Made by a program: the position numbers and the translations under genes. Positions 37,636 through 47,687 of a DNA stretch of 64,000 bases are shown piece by piece (within the stretch, counting starts at the first letter, position 1; each line of letters opens with the position of its first letter). The DNA comes from Methylotenera sp. L2L1. GTDB lineage: Bacteria > Pseudomonadota > Gammaproteobacteria > Burkholderiales > Methylophilaceae. The stretch lies in NCBI RefSeq assembly GCF_000744605.1, contig NZ_JQMG01000001.1:2232001-2296000 (forward strand). The letters are read 5' to 3'. The notes beneath the pieces are model-generated. The model made no database searches, was not told the DNA's origin, and saw only the letters and a list, made by a program, of their open reading frames with translations.

Positions 37636-38955
37636 TTAATCTGTTTTATCATCAATAATATCTAACAAATCGGGGGTGTTCTTGGTTAACTCTACACGTT
37701 CGATTTGCGCAAATCTTTGTGAAATCTTTTGGCTAGAAATATGCACGTCCTGTGCATTCTCATGCGCCTGTCTAATATTGTCAGCAAGCTTTTTCATACG
37801 TAAATCAAAACGTCCAAAATCTTTACTGAGCTTACCTAGCTCTTCTTTAATGACGTGCACTTGCTTACGGGTTTCTACGTCTTTTAATACTGCTCTAGCC
37901 GTGTTCAAAACGGCCATCAAGGTAGTTGGCGAAACCACCCAAACACGTTTATTCATGGCATACTCAATGACGTCAGCATGATAGGCGTGCAACTCAGCAA
38001 ACACAGCCTCTGCTGGAATAAACATCACGGCACCATCGGAGGTCACATTAGAAATAATGTATTTAGTGGCTATGTCATCGACATGCTTCTTAACATCTAA
38101 TTTAAATTGTTTTTCAGCAACAAGCTTTTCTGCGTCGCTCAGCTTGTTATCTAGCATGCGGTGATAGTTTTCCAACGGAAATTTACTATCCACAGCAACC
38201 ACGCCAGTAGGTTCAGGTAAAAACAACGCACAGTCAGCACGCGTGCCGTTCTCAAAAGTATGCTGCATTGCAAAAGAATTTACGGGCAACACGTTGCGCA
38301 CCAATGCCTCTAATTGCACTTCACCAAAAGCACCGCGTGAGCGCTTATCGCCTAACAACTCCTGTAAGCTCACCACATTGGTGGTTAAGCCGTCAATTTT
38401 CTTTTGCGCTTCATCAATGGTTGCAAGGCGCGCCATGACATCCATAAAGGTTTGATTAGTTTTCTTGAAGCCTTCATCCAAACGCTCAGACACTTTGCCA
38501 CCAATCAACTCAAGTCGACCATCTACTGATTTAGTCAGCACCTCAATACTTGCAGTAAGCTGTAATGTCGCATTGCGCATGGTTGACTGGATTAGCTCCT
38601 GCTCGGCTTTACCCTGCTCTGCCAATGTCGTATGCAGTTTTTCCAACACCGTTTCACGTGTTTGAGAAAGACTGTTGTTTTGTGCAAGCTGTAATGCTTG
38701 CATCGCATCGCGTGTTGCTTGCAACTCACTTGCCACACTGGCACGCAGACGCTCACTGGTCTCGTTAGTGGCACTGCTCAACCTGTCGCCAAGTTTATTT
38801 AAGCCATCGTTAAAGTCTAGCAACATGGCGCGATGCTTTTCCTCTAACTGTTGCAGTATAAGCGTATTGTGATCTACTTTGCTTTCACGCCACATCTGTA
38901 ATAGAAGCAGCAAAAGAATAGCAAATGAAATAATTAATATAATGATTTGTAACAT
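37636..38955 (-). CDS. rmuC: DNA recombination protein RmuC
   Basis: 439 residues. An N-terminal membrane helix (about 2-20) is followed by a long coiled coil (about 30-180). The conserved RmuC nuclease-like core follows: LLGDKRSRGAFGEVQLE, VAVDSKFPLENY, FIPAEAVFAELH and VWVVSPTTLMAVL. RmuC limits inversions at short inverted repeats by an unknown mechanism; the core resembles restriction endonuclease folds. It is first in a run that continues with moaD. Confidence 0.93.
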   Translation of the reverse strand: MLQIIILIISFAILLLLLLQMWRESKVDHNTLILQQLEEKHRAMLLDFNDGLNKLGDRLSSATNETSERLRASVASELQATRDAMQALQLAQNNSLSQTRETVLEKLHTTLAEQGKAEQELIQSTMRNATLQLTASIEVLTKSVDGRLELIGGKVSERLDEGFKKTNQTFMDVMARLATIDEAQKKIDGLTTNVVSLQELLGDKRSRGAFGEVQLEALVRNVLPVNSFAMQHTFENGTRADCALFLPEPTGVVAVDSKFPLENYHRMLDNKLSDAEKLVAEKQFKLDVKKHVDDIATKYIISNVTSDGAVMFIPAEAVFAELHAYHADVIEYAMNKRVWVVSPTTLMAVLNTARAVLKDVETRKQVHVIKEELGKLSKDFGRFDLRMKKLADNIRQAHENAQDVHISSQKISQRFAQIERVELTKNTPDLLDIIDDKTD

Positions 38956-39156
38956 AGGCTAAATTATACCCGATGCTTGTTTAGCATCTCTATAAATTCA
39001 TGGTTTAAATAGATGCTTTATAGAACACACGTTCAATTGTCAATCATATGACATTGATGTTTTAGATGTAATTAACAAAAGTTTTCAAAAGACTATTTCT
39101 AAAACACTGCGGACTATGCCAAACTTAACCCTATTAATAATCTTGTTAGGCTAATC
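38956..39156. promoter_or_regulatory. divergent promoter region of rmuC and the CHASE2 gene
   Basis: 200 AT-rich bases between divergent starts. Two small perfect dyads are visible: GATGCT-N5-AGCATC (38972-38988) and TGTCA-N6-TGACA (39038-39053). They may be operators. No clear -35/-10 pair stands out. Confidence 0.3.
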
Positions 39157-40845
39157 GTGCTTAAACTAAAACTACTCATCAACCAGTGGCTAGCCAACAT
39201 TACACGCCGGCTACATAACAGCTTTTACTTATACCTAAGCGCACTGCTCACTGTGCTGGTTTTATTAGATGCCAGCTTGTTCCATGTGGGTGAAAACATG
39301 CGAGACCGTGCGTTTGATATGATGGTGAAAAATCGGATTATCGAGCCCAAGCCAGATGCCGACATTGTCATCGTTGATATCAATGAAGCATCCTTGAGTG
39401 CAATGTCTGCAGAGTATGGTCGCTGGCCTTGGCCTAGGCAAGTATTAGGTGAGTTTTTAGAAAACATTGAAGCACAACAGCCTAAGGCAGTGGTGTTTGA
39501 CATACTATTTAGTGACCCTGATATTTACAACCAAGATAGTGATGCATATTTTAACGAGGTGATTGCCAGCACCCAAAATACGTTCTTCCCGATGCTGCGG
39601 CTTGCTGAAGCTAGTGATCAGTTAAGTCAGGTCACACCTGATATGATTCCGGGCATTAAGCGCACTGGACTAGCCACAGATGCAAATACCACAACCAAAC
39701 CAATTGCAATCGTTCTGCCGCATTTTGAGGCTGCACTAAACTCCCAGCACCTAGGTACGCATAACATTTACCCAGATAAAGACGGTATTGTGCGTGAATA
39801 CAGACTTTGGCACGACGAAAATGGCTGGGTACTGCCTTCCCTCCCCTTAGCAGTCGGTAGCTTTGTACAGAAAAACTCAGACACGCTTCCACAAAACATG
39901 CTGATCAATTGGCGTGGCAAACCCTTTACCTACCAATTTGCAACGTTCAGTGATGTTTACGCAGATATGGCCAGCAAGGTGAAAAAACGCCCGCCTAATG
40001 AGTTTAAAGACAAAATAGTGATTATCGGCTCTACCGCGCCTTCATTGTTTGACCTTAAAGCAACCGCGATGGCAAAAGCACACCCAGGGGTAGAGATTCT
40101 AGCTACAGCCATTGATAACGTTAAACACGATGATTATTTAAAAGTGTGGCGAGGAAAAACGCCTTATATATTAATGAGCCTAACGTTAATCTGGCTGACC
40201 GCACTGGCATTCTTCCGCAATGTAGACCGAGACAAAGTAACGACTATTTTCAGTAGTAGCCAAATTATCTTGATTACGCTGTCTTACCTTGCTATCAACT
40301 TTACAAACACCTATTTAGACCTCACCGGCCCTATTGCCTGGGCCATTATGTATTTTAGTGTGGCTAAAATATATGCGCTAGCTAACGACCGCGCAATGCA
40401 ACGGCTATTAGCAAATGACGTAGAATCAGGCAAAAAGGGTTCGGCGATTCTACTGATGCCAATTTTATTTGAAACGCAAGAACCACTCAGCGATAGCATA
40501 CTCAAAAAATTACAACATAAAATTCAACAGGAAGTTCATCAACAAGGCACAGTGGAAATTTTAAAAGGTACCCAAAGTGGCATATGGGGCTTGTTTAGCG
40601 ACATGATTATTGTCAGCTGGGCTTATCGCCATGATGATGAAGCGATAGCAATTAAAGCAGAGCAAGCCGCTAAGCAGCTTGGCGAGGAGCTCAACCGATT
40701 AATACAGAATACGGGTATACCTGCTAACACAACCGCGCGTTATATATTGCATGCAGGAGTGCTCAACACAGCAAAGCCGATGGCAAATCAATGGAGAGGG
40801 TTATTTGCACAAGCCATTATCAAATTAGATATTTTAGAAAATTAA
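39157..40845 (+). CDS. CHASE2-domain membrane protein with a degenerate cyclase-like C-terminus
   Basis: 562 residues starting with GTG at 39157, with AGG upstream. One N-terminal helix (about 22-42) leads into a periplasmic CHASE2 sensor (IVIVDINEASLSA, GRWPWPRQ, VVFDILFSDPD, KDKIVIIGSTAPSLFD). Three transmembrane helices (about 335-410) follow. The last 140 residues resemble a class III nucleotidyl cyclase in layout (IWGLFSDMIIVSW then ARYILHAGV) but lack the metal-binding aspartates, so it is probably catalytically dead. It leads a three-gene operon with the SH3 and M48 proteins. The ligand is unknown. Confidence 0.8.
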   Translation: MLKLKLLINQWLANITRRLHNSFYLYLSALLTVLVLLDASLFHVGENMRDRAFDMMVKNRIIEPKPDADIVIVDINEASLSAMSAEYGRWPWPRQVLGEFLENIEAQQPKAVVFDILFSDPDIYNQDSDAYFNEVIASTQNTFFPMLRLAEASDQLSQVTPDMIPGIKRTGLATDANTTTKPIAIVLPHFEAALNSQHLGTHNIYPDKDGIVREYRLWHDENGWVLPSLPLAVGSFVQKNSDTLPQNMLINWRGKPFTYQFATFSDVYADMASKVKKRPPNEFKDKIVIIGSTAPSLFDLKATAMAKAHPGVEILATAIDNVKHDDYLKVWRGKTPYILMSLTLIWLTALAFFRNVDRDKVTTIFSSSQIILITLSYLAINFTNTYLDLTGPIAWAIMYFSVAKIYALANDRAMQRLLANDVESGKKGSAILLMPILFETQEPLSDSILKKLQHKIQQEVHQQGTVEILKGTQSGIWGLFSDMIIVSWAYRHDDEAIAIKAEQAAKQLGEELNRLIQNTGIPANTTARYILHAGVLNTAKPMANQWRGLFAQAIIKLDILEN

Positions 40846-40867
40846 ACATTTTACAAGGTGAAAACCA

Positions 40868-41386
40868 ATGAAGCATTACTTAAAGCAAGCATTAATCGCG
40901 AGCAGTTTAATTCCTTTACTTTATGCAGGCATGAGCGCTGCAGCCGAAACAGGTAGTGCGCTTAAAAATGACAACTTACGCACAGAACCATATGCTGATG
41001 CAAAAATCACCGGCAGTTTTGCACGTGGTGAAAGTTTGGAAATCATCAAAAAACAAGGTGCTTGGTTACAAGTAAAAGCGAAAAAAGGCTCAGGCTGGGT
41101 ACGTTTACTTTCAGTAAAACGTGGTGCAGCAACCAGCAGCAACCAAGCAGCTGGAGTACTAGCCGTGGCTAGTGGTCGTGCAGGTACGGGACAAGTGGTA
41201 TCAACGACCGGTGTTCGTGGCTTAAGTGAGCAAGAGTTAAAAGCAGCTAAATTTAATGAAGAAGAAATTAAAACGCTAGAAAGCTATACCTTAAATGCAG
41301 AAAAAGGCCGTGCTTTTGCTAAAGCCGGAAACTTAAACAGCGTTGCTTTTAAAAACTTAAAAGAAGTGAAAGGTGGTGCTCAATGA
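40868..41386 (+). CDS. exported SH3-domain protein
   Basis: 172 residues. A Sec signal peptide ends near AGMSAAAE (about residue 27). One bacterial SH3 domain follows: NDNLRTEPYADAKITGSF, then GESLEIIKKQGAWLQVKAK and GSGWVRLLSV. The C-terminal 85 residues have no known motif. It probably binds cell-wall or protein ligands in the periplasm. A good ribosome binding site (AAGGTG) precedes it, and it overlaps the M48 gene by four bases. Confidence 0.8.
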   Translation: MKHYLKQALIASSLIPLLYAGMSAAAETGSALKNDNLRTEPYADAKITGSFARGESLEIIKKQGAWLQVKAKKGSGWVRLLSVKRGAATSSNQAAGVLAVASGRAGTGQVVSTTGVRGLSEQELKAAKFNEEEIKTLESYTLNAEKGRAFAKAGNLNSVAFKNLKEVKGGAQ

Positions 41387-42342
41387 GCGCAAATCAAACA
41401 TCAAAAAAACAGTCGACACATCACCAATATCGCCTAATCTCCATCTTGGTCGCAAGCTTATTAGGTGTTGCCAGCCTACAAAGTGCCGCTTTTGATTTTA
41501 AAGGCGCGCTCAAAGATGCCGTGGAAAAAGAAATCGGCCAACAATCAGAAAGCCCAACAGCCCCTACTGACGCTACAAGCACTACTGAAAACACTAAACC
41601 TAATAACACAACAGCCAGCTCAGAAACTGCGTTCAACTGGAAAAATCCCAGTACCGCAGAAGAGATTACGCTTGGGCGTGAGATTGCCGGAAACTTGCTG
41701 GGGGCTGCACCGTTGGTAAAAGATGCTGCACTACAAAAATATGTCAATTCTGTAGGCCGTTGGGTTGCATCACAATCTGAGCGCCCAGATTTACCTTGGC
41801 GCTTTGGTGTGATTGAGAGTGAAGATTTAAATGCTTTTGCAGCACCAGGCGGCTATATTATGCTGACCAAAGGCTTGTACCGAAAACTTCAAAATGAAGC
41901 ACAGCTCGCTGGTGTGTTAGGACATGAAATTGCCCATGTAGTCAAGAAGCACCAGCTCAAAGTATTGCAAAAACAACAACTGTTAAACATTGGCGCTGGG
42001 CTCTTAAGTGACAAATATGCAAAAGACAATGCTCTAGTTAGTAAAGCGATTGGCAGTGGTGCAGAAATCAGTGCTAGGAGTTTAGATAAGTCGGCTGAGT
42101 ACGAAGCAGATCGATTGGGCTTAAGTTACGCAACCCGCGCCGGTTACGAGCCATACGGTTTGGCTGAGGTATTGCAAACATTGGGACAATCCAGCAATAG
42201 TGATGCAAGCGTTGCTTTACTGTTTAAAACCCACCCTCACCCAGATGAAAGGCTTGCGGCATTAAGTGAATCTGTTGGCGGGCAGCTCGATAAGATTACT
42301 AATGGCAAAACATTGGAAAAACGATTCTATCTACTTAAATAA
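41383..42342 (+). CDS. M48-family zinc metallopeptidase
   Basis: 319 residues. A hydrophobic N-terminal segment (about 16-37) is a signal peptide or anchor. After a low-complexity Thr/Ser/Ala stretch comes the peptidase with LGHEIAHVVKKHQ (the HExxH zinc site) and SAEYEADRLG, which supplies the third ligand. FKTHPHPDERLAAL is a typical late motif. It resembles the periplasmic BepA/LoiP group of envelope-quality proteases. It is co-translated with the SH3 gene through an ATGA overlap. Confidence 0.88.
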   Translation: MSANQTSKKQSTHHQYRLISILVASLLGVASLQSAAFDFKGALKDAVEKEIGQQSESPTAPTDATSTTENTKPNNTTASSETAFNWKNPSTAEEITLGREIAGNLLGAAPLVKDAALQKYVNSVGRWVASQSERPDLPWRFGVIESEDLNAFAAPGGYIMLTKGLYRKLQNEAQLAGVLGHEIAHVVKKHQLKVLQKQQLLNIGAGLLSDKYAKDNALVSKAIGSGAEISARSLDKSAEYEADRLGLSYATRAGYEPYGLAEVLQTLGQSSNSDASVALLFKTHPHPDERLAALSESVGGQLDKITNGKTLEKRFYLLK

Positions 42343-42649
42343 CAGGCTCATCAACATAACAATCATAATGGGCCTGCATAAAAACATGCAAGTTGTGTTT
42401 GTTTGATGAAGATTAATCGAATACATTTTTCCCTAACTATTCGAACGATTCAGTAGTCTTGAGAACTCCAGGAGCAAGGTCAGGTCTGAATAATTCATCA
42501 ACTATCCTAATAGTCAGATTGGATTTAAGTGATGGCAAATAGCTCAACGTTTGATCATGCTCAAATAAAGCTATTTTAGTTGGTTGAGTTGTTTGACATC
42601 TCAATGTATAGGGGTAAGAATATCCTTATACATTGTCGGAGATTGTGAT
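42343..42649. other. non-coding gap before ppk2 with an imperfect dyad
   Basis: 307 bases without a credible gene. TCATCAA (42348-42354) and TTGATGA (42403-42409) bracket a nested TGCAT-N6-ATGCA hairpin (42375-42390), perhaps the transcript end of the upstream operon, though it lacks a T-tract. Nothing else is recognised until the dyad before ppk2. Confidence 0.4.
42603..42634. promoter_or_regulatory. inverted repeat in front of ppk2, possible operator
   Basis: AATGTATA (42603-42610) and TATACATT (42627-42634) are perfect 8-base arms, with a partly matching GGGG/TCCT inside. It ends 15 bases before the ppk2 start, so it could block or regulate initiation as DNA site or RNA hairpin. Confidence 0.35.
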
Positions 42650-43825
42650 ATGACAACCAAGCACAAAGAGCGCAGCGCTAGTAATGCTCTTAAAAAAACG
42701 ACGACCAAAGCTGCTGGTAATGGCTCAAAAAAACGCAATGTATCAGCAGGTGATATCGCCCCAGACAATACTGCAGAAGGTATTGAAAGCTTTGCTGTGC
42801 ATGAAAAAATATCCGCTGCTCAAGCATCTAAGTTTGAGGCTGTGCAAGATATTATCCAAAGAATCTCTAGCAGTGATTTATCAACCCTGCCTGAAGCATT
42901 ACATACCATCATAAAAGGCGCATCGCCCGACGATGCTGCGGCATTAACCAAAGCGTTAACGGTTATTAACGATACAAACACCATGAAATTGCGCTTACGC
43001 AATGATCAAGCGCTGGCTAAAGACTGGCGAGATGGTGGATACCCTTACCAAAACCTACTCTCACGAAAATCTTACGAAAAACAAAAATACCATCTGCAAG
43101 TAGAGTTATTAAAGCTACAGGCTTGGGTCAAAGAGACTGGGCAGCGTGTTGTGATTCTGTTTGAAGGGCGCGATGCAGCAGGCAAAGGTGGCACAATCAG
43201 GCGCTTCATGGAGCATCTTAACCCACGTGGTGCGCGTGTTGTAGCACTTGAAAAACCAAGTGAGGTCGAACGTGGCCAATGGTACTTTCAGCGCTATGTT
43301 TCACAGTTACCAACCGCTGGTGAAATCGTATTATTTGACCGCTCCTGGTACAACCGTGCAGGCGTGGAGCGCGTCATGGGGTTTTGCAACAATGATGAGT
43401 ACCTTGAATTTATGCGTCAAGCCCCTGACTTTGAGCGTAACCTCACACGGTGCGGTATACACGTGATTAAGTTCTGGTTTTCTGTCAGCCGCTCTGAACA
43501 ACGCAGACGTTTCAGAGAGCGTGAAATGCACCCTCTCAAACAATGGAAACTCAGCCCGATTGACTTAGCCTCTCTCGACAAATGGGATGACTACACAAAA
43601 GCAAAAGAAGCCATGTTCTTTCATACGGATACAGCTGACTCACCTTGGACGGTGATCAAATCTGATTGTAAAAAGCGAGCGCGCCTGAATGCCATGCGCT
43701 ATGTTTTACACAAACTACCGTATACCAATAAAGATATTGATGCGATTGGCAACTTAGACCTGCTGCTAGTAGGACGAGCACACATTGTTTATGAACGTGG
43801 TGAGCATAATCATATTATTCTTTAA
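42650..43825 (+). CDS. ppk2: polyphosphate kinase 2
   Basis: About 391 residues. The PPK2 domain has Walker A EGRDAAGKGGTIRRF, then ERGQWYFQRYV, LFDRSWYNRAGVERVMGFC and FWFSVSRSEQRRRF. It moves phosphate between polyphosphate and nucleoside diphosphates (one-domain class I layout). A low-complexity Lys/Ala-rich N-terminal extension of about 120 residues precedes the catalytic domain. I chose the ATG at 42650, which has GGAG upstream; the longer frame to 42584 crosses the dyad and looks false. Confidence 0.92.
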   Translation: MTTKHKERSASNALKKTTTKAAGNGSKKRNVSAGDIAPDNTAEGIESFAVHEKISAAQASKFEAVQDIIQRISSSDLSTLPEALHTIIKGASPDDAAALTKALTVINDTNTMKLRLRNDQALAKDWRDGGYPYQNLLSRKSYEKQKYHLQVELLKLQAWVKETGQRVVILFEGRDAAGKGGTIRRFMEHLNPRGARVVALEKPSEVERGQWYFQRYVSQLPTAGEIVLFDRSWYNRAGVERVMGFCNNDEYLEFMRQAPDFERNLTRCGIHVIKFWFSVSRSEQRRRFREREMHPLKQWKLSPIDLASLDKWDDYTKAKEAMFFHTDTADSPWTVIKSDCKKRARLNAMRYVLHKLPYTNKDIDAIGNLDLLLVGRAHIVYERGEHNHIIL

Positions 43826-43907
43826 CACTGCTAAATTTAAGCCCTGTCGAACACATGACAACGCAAACAACTGCGGTGTAAAAATATTTAAATCACCTGA
43901 GTTGTAT

Positions 43908-44942
43908 TTAAATTAGGTCACGTGCGCGCAGCTCAGCTTTTATATAGGCATAATAAATAGGGGCAGCAACAATCCCTATCAGCCCAAATGCGGCCTCCAT
44001 ACACAGCATAGCAATTAACAACTCCCATGCATTTGCACGAATCTGGTTACCTACAATGCGTGCATTCAGGAAATACTCAAACTTATGAATAATCACTAAA
44101 TACAGCAAAGAACCGAGCGCTACAGCAAGTGATTGGCTTAAACTCACCACCACAATGACAGCATTCGAAATCAAATTGCCAATGACTGGAATCAAACCAA
44201 CCACAAAGGTAATGGCAATCATGGTTTTCACTAAGGGCAAATGCACGCCCATTAACGGCAACACTACTGCTAAGTAGATTGCTGTAAAGAAAGTATTAAT
44301 GGCTGAAATACGTATCTGTGCGAATACTACACGCTTAAAAGCATCACTTAACAAAGCACAGCGTTCATAAAGTGCGCCGGAAAATGGCTTAAAATGCTCA
44401 ATCGACACCGCCTCGCGCAACGCCAACATTCCACCGACTATCATGCCAATCAGGATATGTGCAGTCACACGCCCCGCTTCTTTACCTACCACTTGCAACT
44501 CATCAGCATGCGAACGCAACCATGTCGTTAACATTTCTTTAAAGGTAAGCGCATCAGCAGGTAGATGCGTTAATAACGAGCTCGGTAAAATTTTTCTTGA
44601 GTCTTCAAGTATCTGCGCCATTTTCGCTAACAACACCGTCAAGCTACCCGCATCAGATCTCAAAAACGCTGTTAAACCAGCACCAGCCAAGGAAAGTAAG
44701 CTCACAACAATAAAGACTAAAATACCTACTGCCCAAAGTTTGGAATAATTACTCGGGCGCTTACTTGGAAATCTGCGTGATATATATGGCGTAATCATGT
44801 GTACTAATTGATACACCAACAACCCTGCCAGCAAGGCAGGTAACAGGCTAAATTTCAGCACACAAAACAAAGCAACTCCGGTTAATAGCCATGCGGCTAT
44901 TTCATAACTGGTTGCTGCCTGCACTTGCGCTAATTTGGCCAT
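43908..44942 (-). CDS. AI-2E family transporter (PerM-like permease)
   Basis: 344 residues with about eight hydrophobic helices. Family features include two N-terminal helices, a large soluble-looking segment (about 100-160) and the late IPVIGNLISNAVIV and NARIVGNQI motifs. Members have been linked to AI-2 export or Na+/H+ exchange; the substrate here is unknown. It is convergent with ppk2. Confidence 0.82.
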   Translation of the reverse strand: MAKLAQVQAATSYEIAAWLLTGVALFCVLKFSLLPALLAGLLVYQLVHMITPYISRRFPSKRPSNYSKLWAVGILVFIVVSLLSLAGAGLTAFLRSDAGSLTVLLAKMAQILEDSRKILPSSLLTHLPADALTFKEMLTTWLRSHADELQVVGKEAGRVTAHILIGMIVGGMLALREAVSIEHFKPFSGALYERCALLSDAFKRVVFAQIRISAINTFFTAIYLAVVLPLMGVHLPLVKTMIAITFVVGLIPVIGNLISNAVIVVVSLSQSLAVALGSLLYLVIIHKFEYFLNARIVGNQIRANAWELLIAMLCMEAAFGLIGIVAAPIYYAYIKAELRARDLI

Positions 44943-44999
44943 ATTTACCTTTAAGAATGGATTACATATTAATGTTAAATACCAACAACAATATGTTGA

Positions 45000-45572
45000 T
45001 TAATAACTTTTAAGTGAAAATCGATTAATAAAATCACCGGCATCATTTGCTGGCAACGACACAATCAAATCCACATGCTCATTAAACGCTTTATCGACAA
45101 TAGCACCGTTACACTTTGCTAATGCCCGCGTGACAAAATCCATTTGATTATAAGCGATGGTGAGCTTAATGGTTTTCATCTCCACATAATCTGCGACTTC
45201 TGTCGCATCCAACGCAAGTTTAGCTGTGCCGCCGTAAGCACGCGCTAGACCACCAGTACCCAGATTAATACCGCCATAATATCTAATCACACCAACACAA
45301 ACATTAATCAGGTTTCTGCCCTCCAACAGCTTTAACACAGGCATGCCTGCCGTGCCTGAAGGTTCGCCTGCATCTGAAAAACGCTGAACAATCCCCTCTT
45401 CTGTTTTTAGCCTAAAAGCATAAGCCAGATGATGTGCATTCTGATGTTTGGCGGCAAAGGCACGTAATGCCTGCCCTACCTCTCGCTCAGAAGCGCATGA
45501 CACCGCCATGGCAATAAAACGTGACTTTGTAATGGTTTGCTCAGCAAACCCTGCTTGTACAATAATCTGCAA
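45000..45572 (-). CDS. yigZ: YigZ/IMPACT family protein
   Basis: 190 residues. KSRFIAMAVSCASEREVGQAL, HLAYAF, RFSDAGEPSGTAGMPVL and VIRYYGGINLGTGGLARAYG are the UPF0029/IMPACT signature, followed by a C-terminal ferredoxin-like domain. Its function is unclear; relatives bind RNA or take part in translation control. It begins one base from the end of the HerA-like gene. Confidence 0.9.
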   Translation of the reverse strand: MQIIVQAGFAEQTITKSRFIAMAVSCASEREVGQALRAFAAKHQNAHHLAYAFRLKTEEGIVQRFSDAGEPSGTAGMPVLKLLEGRNLINVCVGVIRYYGGINLGTGGLARAYGGTAKLALDATEVADYVEMKTIKLTIAYNQMDFVTRALAKCNGAIVDKAFNEHVDLIVSLPANDAGDFINRFSLKSY

Positions 45573-47027
45573 CTATTTACGCCCACCTAAAATACTACCT
45601 AATATGCCACGAATGATTTGCCTGCCTAATTGCGAACCAATCGCACGTGCAGCACTTTTGGCTGCTGCCTCTAATATGCCATCAGAACGGCTCGCTGGCT
45701 CTTTTTTAGCTGAAGACTCAGCTAGCACTGCATCTTCGGCTGCAGTGGCCGCAACTTGTGCCTTTAAAATCTCATAAGCGGATTCACGGTCAACTTGTTT
45801 CTCATACACGTTATTCAGAATTGAAGTCCTAATAGACTCAATCCGCTCAGCATCGGTAGCTGGGCCAACACGGCTACCTGGCGGGCAAACAAACGTGCGT
45901 TCAACCGGTGTTGGAATGCCTTTTTCATCCAAAAATGAAACAAGCGCCTCACCTACCCCTAACTCGGTAATCACACTTTCTACATCTAGCTTAGGATTCA
46001 CTCTAAAGGTCGTTGCAGCAGATTTCACTGCTTTTTGGTCCCGTGGCGTAAATGCGCGCAAGGCGTGTTGAACACGATTACCTAATTGCCCCAAGACCGC
46101 ATCAGGAATATCGAGTGGATTTTGGCTCACAAAATACACACCAACCCCTTTAGAACGAATCAGGCGAACGACTTGCTCAATTTTCTCAAGCAACACGGCT
46201 GGCGCATCGTTAAATAGCAAATGTGCTTCATCAAAAAAGAATACTAATTTTGGCTTATCTAAATCGCCAGCTTCCGGCAATTTTTCGAACAACTCGGACA
46301 ACAGCCACAGTAGCAACGTTGCATAGATACGCGGTGAATTAAACAACTTGTCACTCATCAAGATATTAACGACACCACGGCCCTGTTCATCGGTCTGCAT
46401 CAAATCATCTAAGTTGAGCGCTGGTTCACCAAACAACATATCAGCGCCTTGCGTTTCAAGCTGTAACAGCGCACGCTGCACTGCCCCCACACTTGCCGCA
46501 GAAATATTGCCATACTCAGCTTGATACTGTGCTGAGTTCTCAGAAGCATGCTGCATCATTGCGCGTAAATCTTTTAAATCTAACAGCAACCAACCTTTAT
46601 CATCGGCAATTTTAAAAACTGCGTTCAGCACCCCAGCCTGCACATCATTCAAGTTAAGCAAGCGTGATAGCAACAATGGCCCCATTTCAGCGATTGTCGT
46701 ACGTACAGGATGCCCTTTCTCTCCGAACATATCCCAAAACGTGACAGGGCATTTGGCGTAACTAAAATCAGAAATTGCCAATTGCTGAACCCTAGCCTCA
46801 ACACGGGCATTACCGCCCCCTTGCTGCGACATACCAGACAAATCACCTTTAACGTCGGCCATAAACACAGGCACACCATTTTTTGAAAATCCTTCGGCTA
46901 GTGTCTGCAACGTAACAGTTTTTCCGGTTCCTGTTGCACCAGCAATCAGACCGTGACGGTTAGCCATTCGAGGCAGAATAACGCTCGATATTTCATTATT
47001 TTTTGCAATTAAAATTGGGGTTGCCAT
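45573..47027 (-). CDS. HerA/YjgR-like ATPase (DUF853)
   Basis: 484 residues, VirB4/HerA-type P-loop ATPase. Walker [14 protein letters not shown] lies near residue 30, Walker [13 protein letters not shown] near 230, and [16 protein letters not shown] follows. The protein ends in a Gly-rich segment [10 protein letters not shown]. The E. coli homologue is YjgR; its role is not established. It precedes yigZ with no gap. Confidence 0.88.
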   Translation of the reverse strand: MATPILIAKNNEISSVILPRMANRHGLIAGATGTGKTVTLQTLAEGFSKNGVPVFMADVKGDLSGMSQQGGGNARVEARVQQLAISDFSYAKCPVTFWDMFGEKGHPVRTTIAEMGPLLLSRLLNLNDVQAGVLNAVFKIADDKGWLLLDLKDLRAMMQHASENSAQYQAEYGNISAASVGAVQRALLQLETQGADMLFGEPALNLDDLMQTDEQGRGVVNILMSDKLFNSPRIYATLLLWLLSELFEKLPEAGDLDKPKLVFFFDEAHLLFNDAPAVLLEKIEQVVRLIRSKGVGVYFVSQNPLDIPDAVLGQLGNRVQHALRAFTPRDQKAVKSAATTFRVNPKLDVESVITELGVGEALVSFLDEKGIPTPVERTFVCPPGSRVGPATDAERIESIRTSILNNVYEKQVDRESAYEILKAQVAATAAEDAVLAESSAKKEPASRSDGILEAAAKSAARAIGSQLGRQIIRGILGSILGGRK

Positions 47028-47092
47028 AAAAAGTGATTACCTAATGAGTCATTAACATTAAGAAAGTGTGATAACCAACTACTGAAAAATAG

Positions 47093-47680
47093 CTAAAAAT
47101 CACCTTTCCGTGCTCTATCCATAATTTCCAAAAGCTTGGTTTCTAGTTGCTGTGCAGACTTTCTTGCACGTTCAGTCGGATGCTTGATACTCTTCAAATC
47201 ATAAGTCGGACGATCCATCGCAATATAAAGTTTGAGCTTGTTGTGTTCATCCAGCTTCTCATAAATCGCGATTCTACAAGGCGCAAATACTAAAAACTCA
47301 GGGTGGTCTAAAATGATTTCTGTCCCCATGCTCAAGTTACAAAACGAGTGCACTTCTTTAATCCCTTGTGGATCCTGCCCGCGCAGTTTCATATGCTCAC
47401 CAATCGGAAAGTTGGCTGGGTTAACAAAATTCAACCCTTCTGAAATACTTTTCAGACTCTCTACCACATCCTGATAACTGACATCAGCATTAACAGGCAG
47501 CTCATAAATTGCAGTAGTGGGATCAATTGCCGGCATACCAGGCCTCACTTGACCAATCAGCATCATATCTTCGTAAGCTGGATTTGGCTTAATGGTGCTA
47601 CAAGCAGTCATGAAAAATGCAACCGTAACGATAAAAACAATATTGTGTCTCGTTCTAAGCATGAGCATAGCGTCCACCAT
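47093..47680 (-). CDS. DUF302-domain lipoprotein
   Basis: 195 residues. A hydrophobic leader ends in a lipobox-like FMTACS, so Cys27 is the likely lipidated residue. The DUF302 part has FPIGEHM, EVHSFCN, then FAPCRIAIYE. The role of DUF302 proteins is unknown. It lies between the cysB-like gene and the ATPase, all on the minus strand. Confidence 0.75.
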   Translation of the reverse strand: MVDAMLMLRTRHNIVFIVTVAFFMTACSTIKPNPAYEDMMLIGQVRPGMPAIDPTTAIYELPVNADVSYQDVVESLKSISEGLNFVNPANFPIGEHMKLRGQDPQGIKEVHSFCNLSMGTEIILDHPEFLVFAPCRIAIYEKLDEHNKLKLYIAMDRPTYDLKSIKHPTERARKSAQQLETKLLEIMDRARKGDF

Positions 47681-47687
47681 TCTATTA

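Noticed and set aside
43826-43907. ATTTAAAT dyad between ppk2 and the AI-2E gene as a terminator
   Set aside because: The stem is AT-only with a long loop and no clear T-tract.
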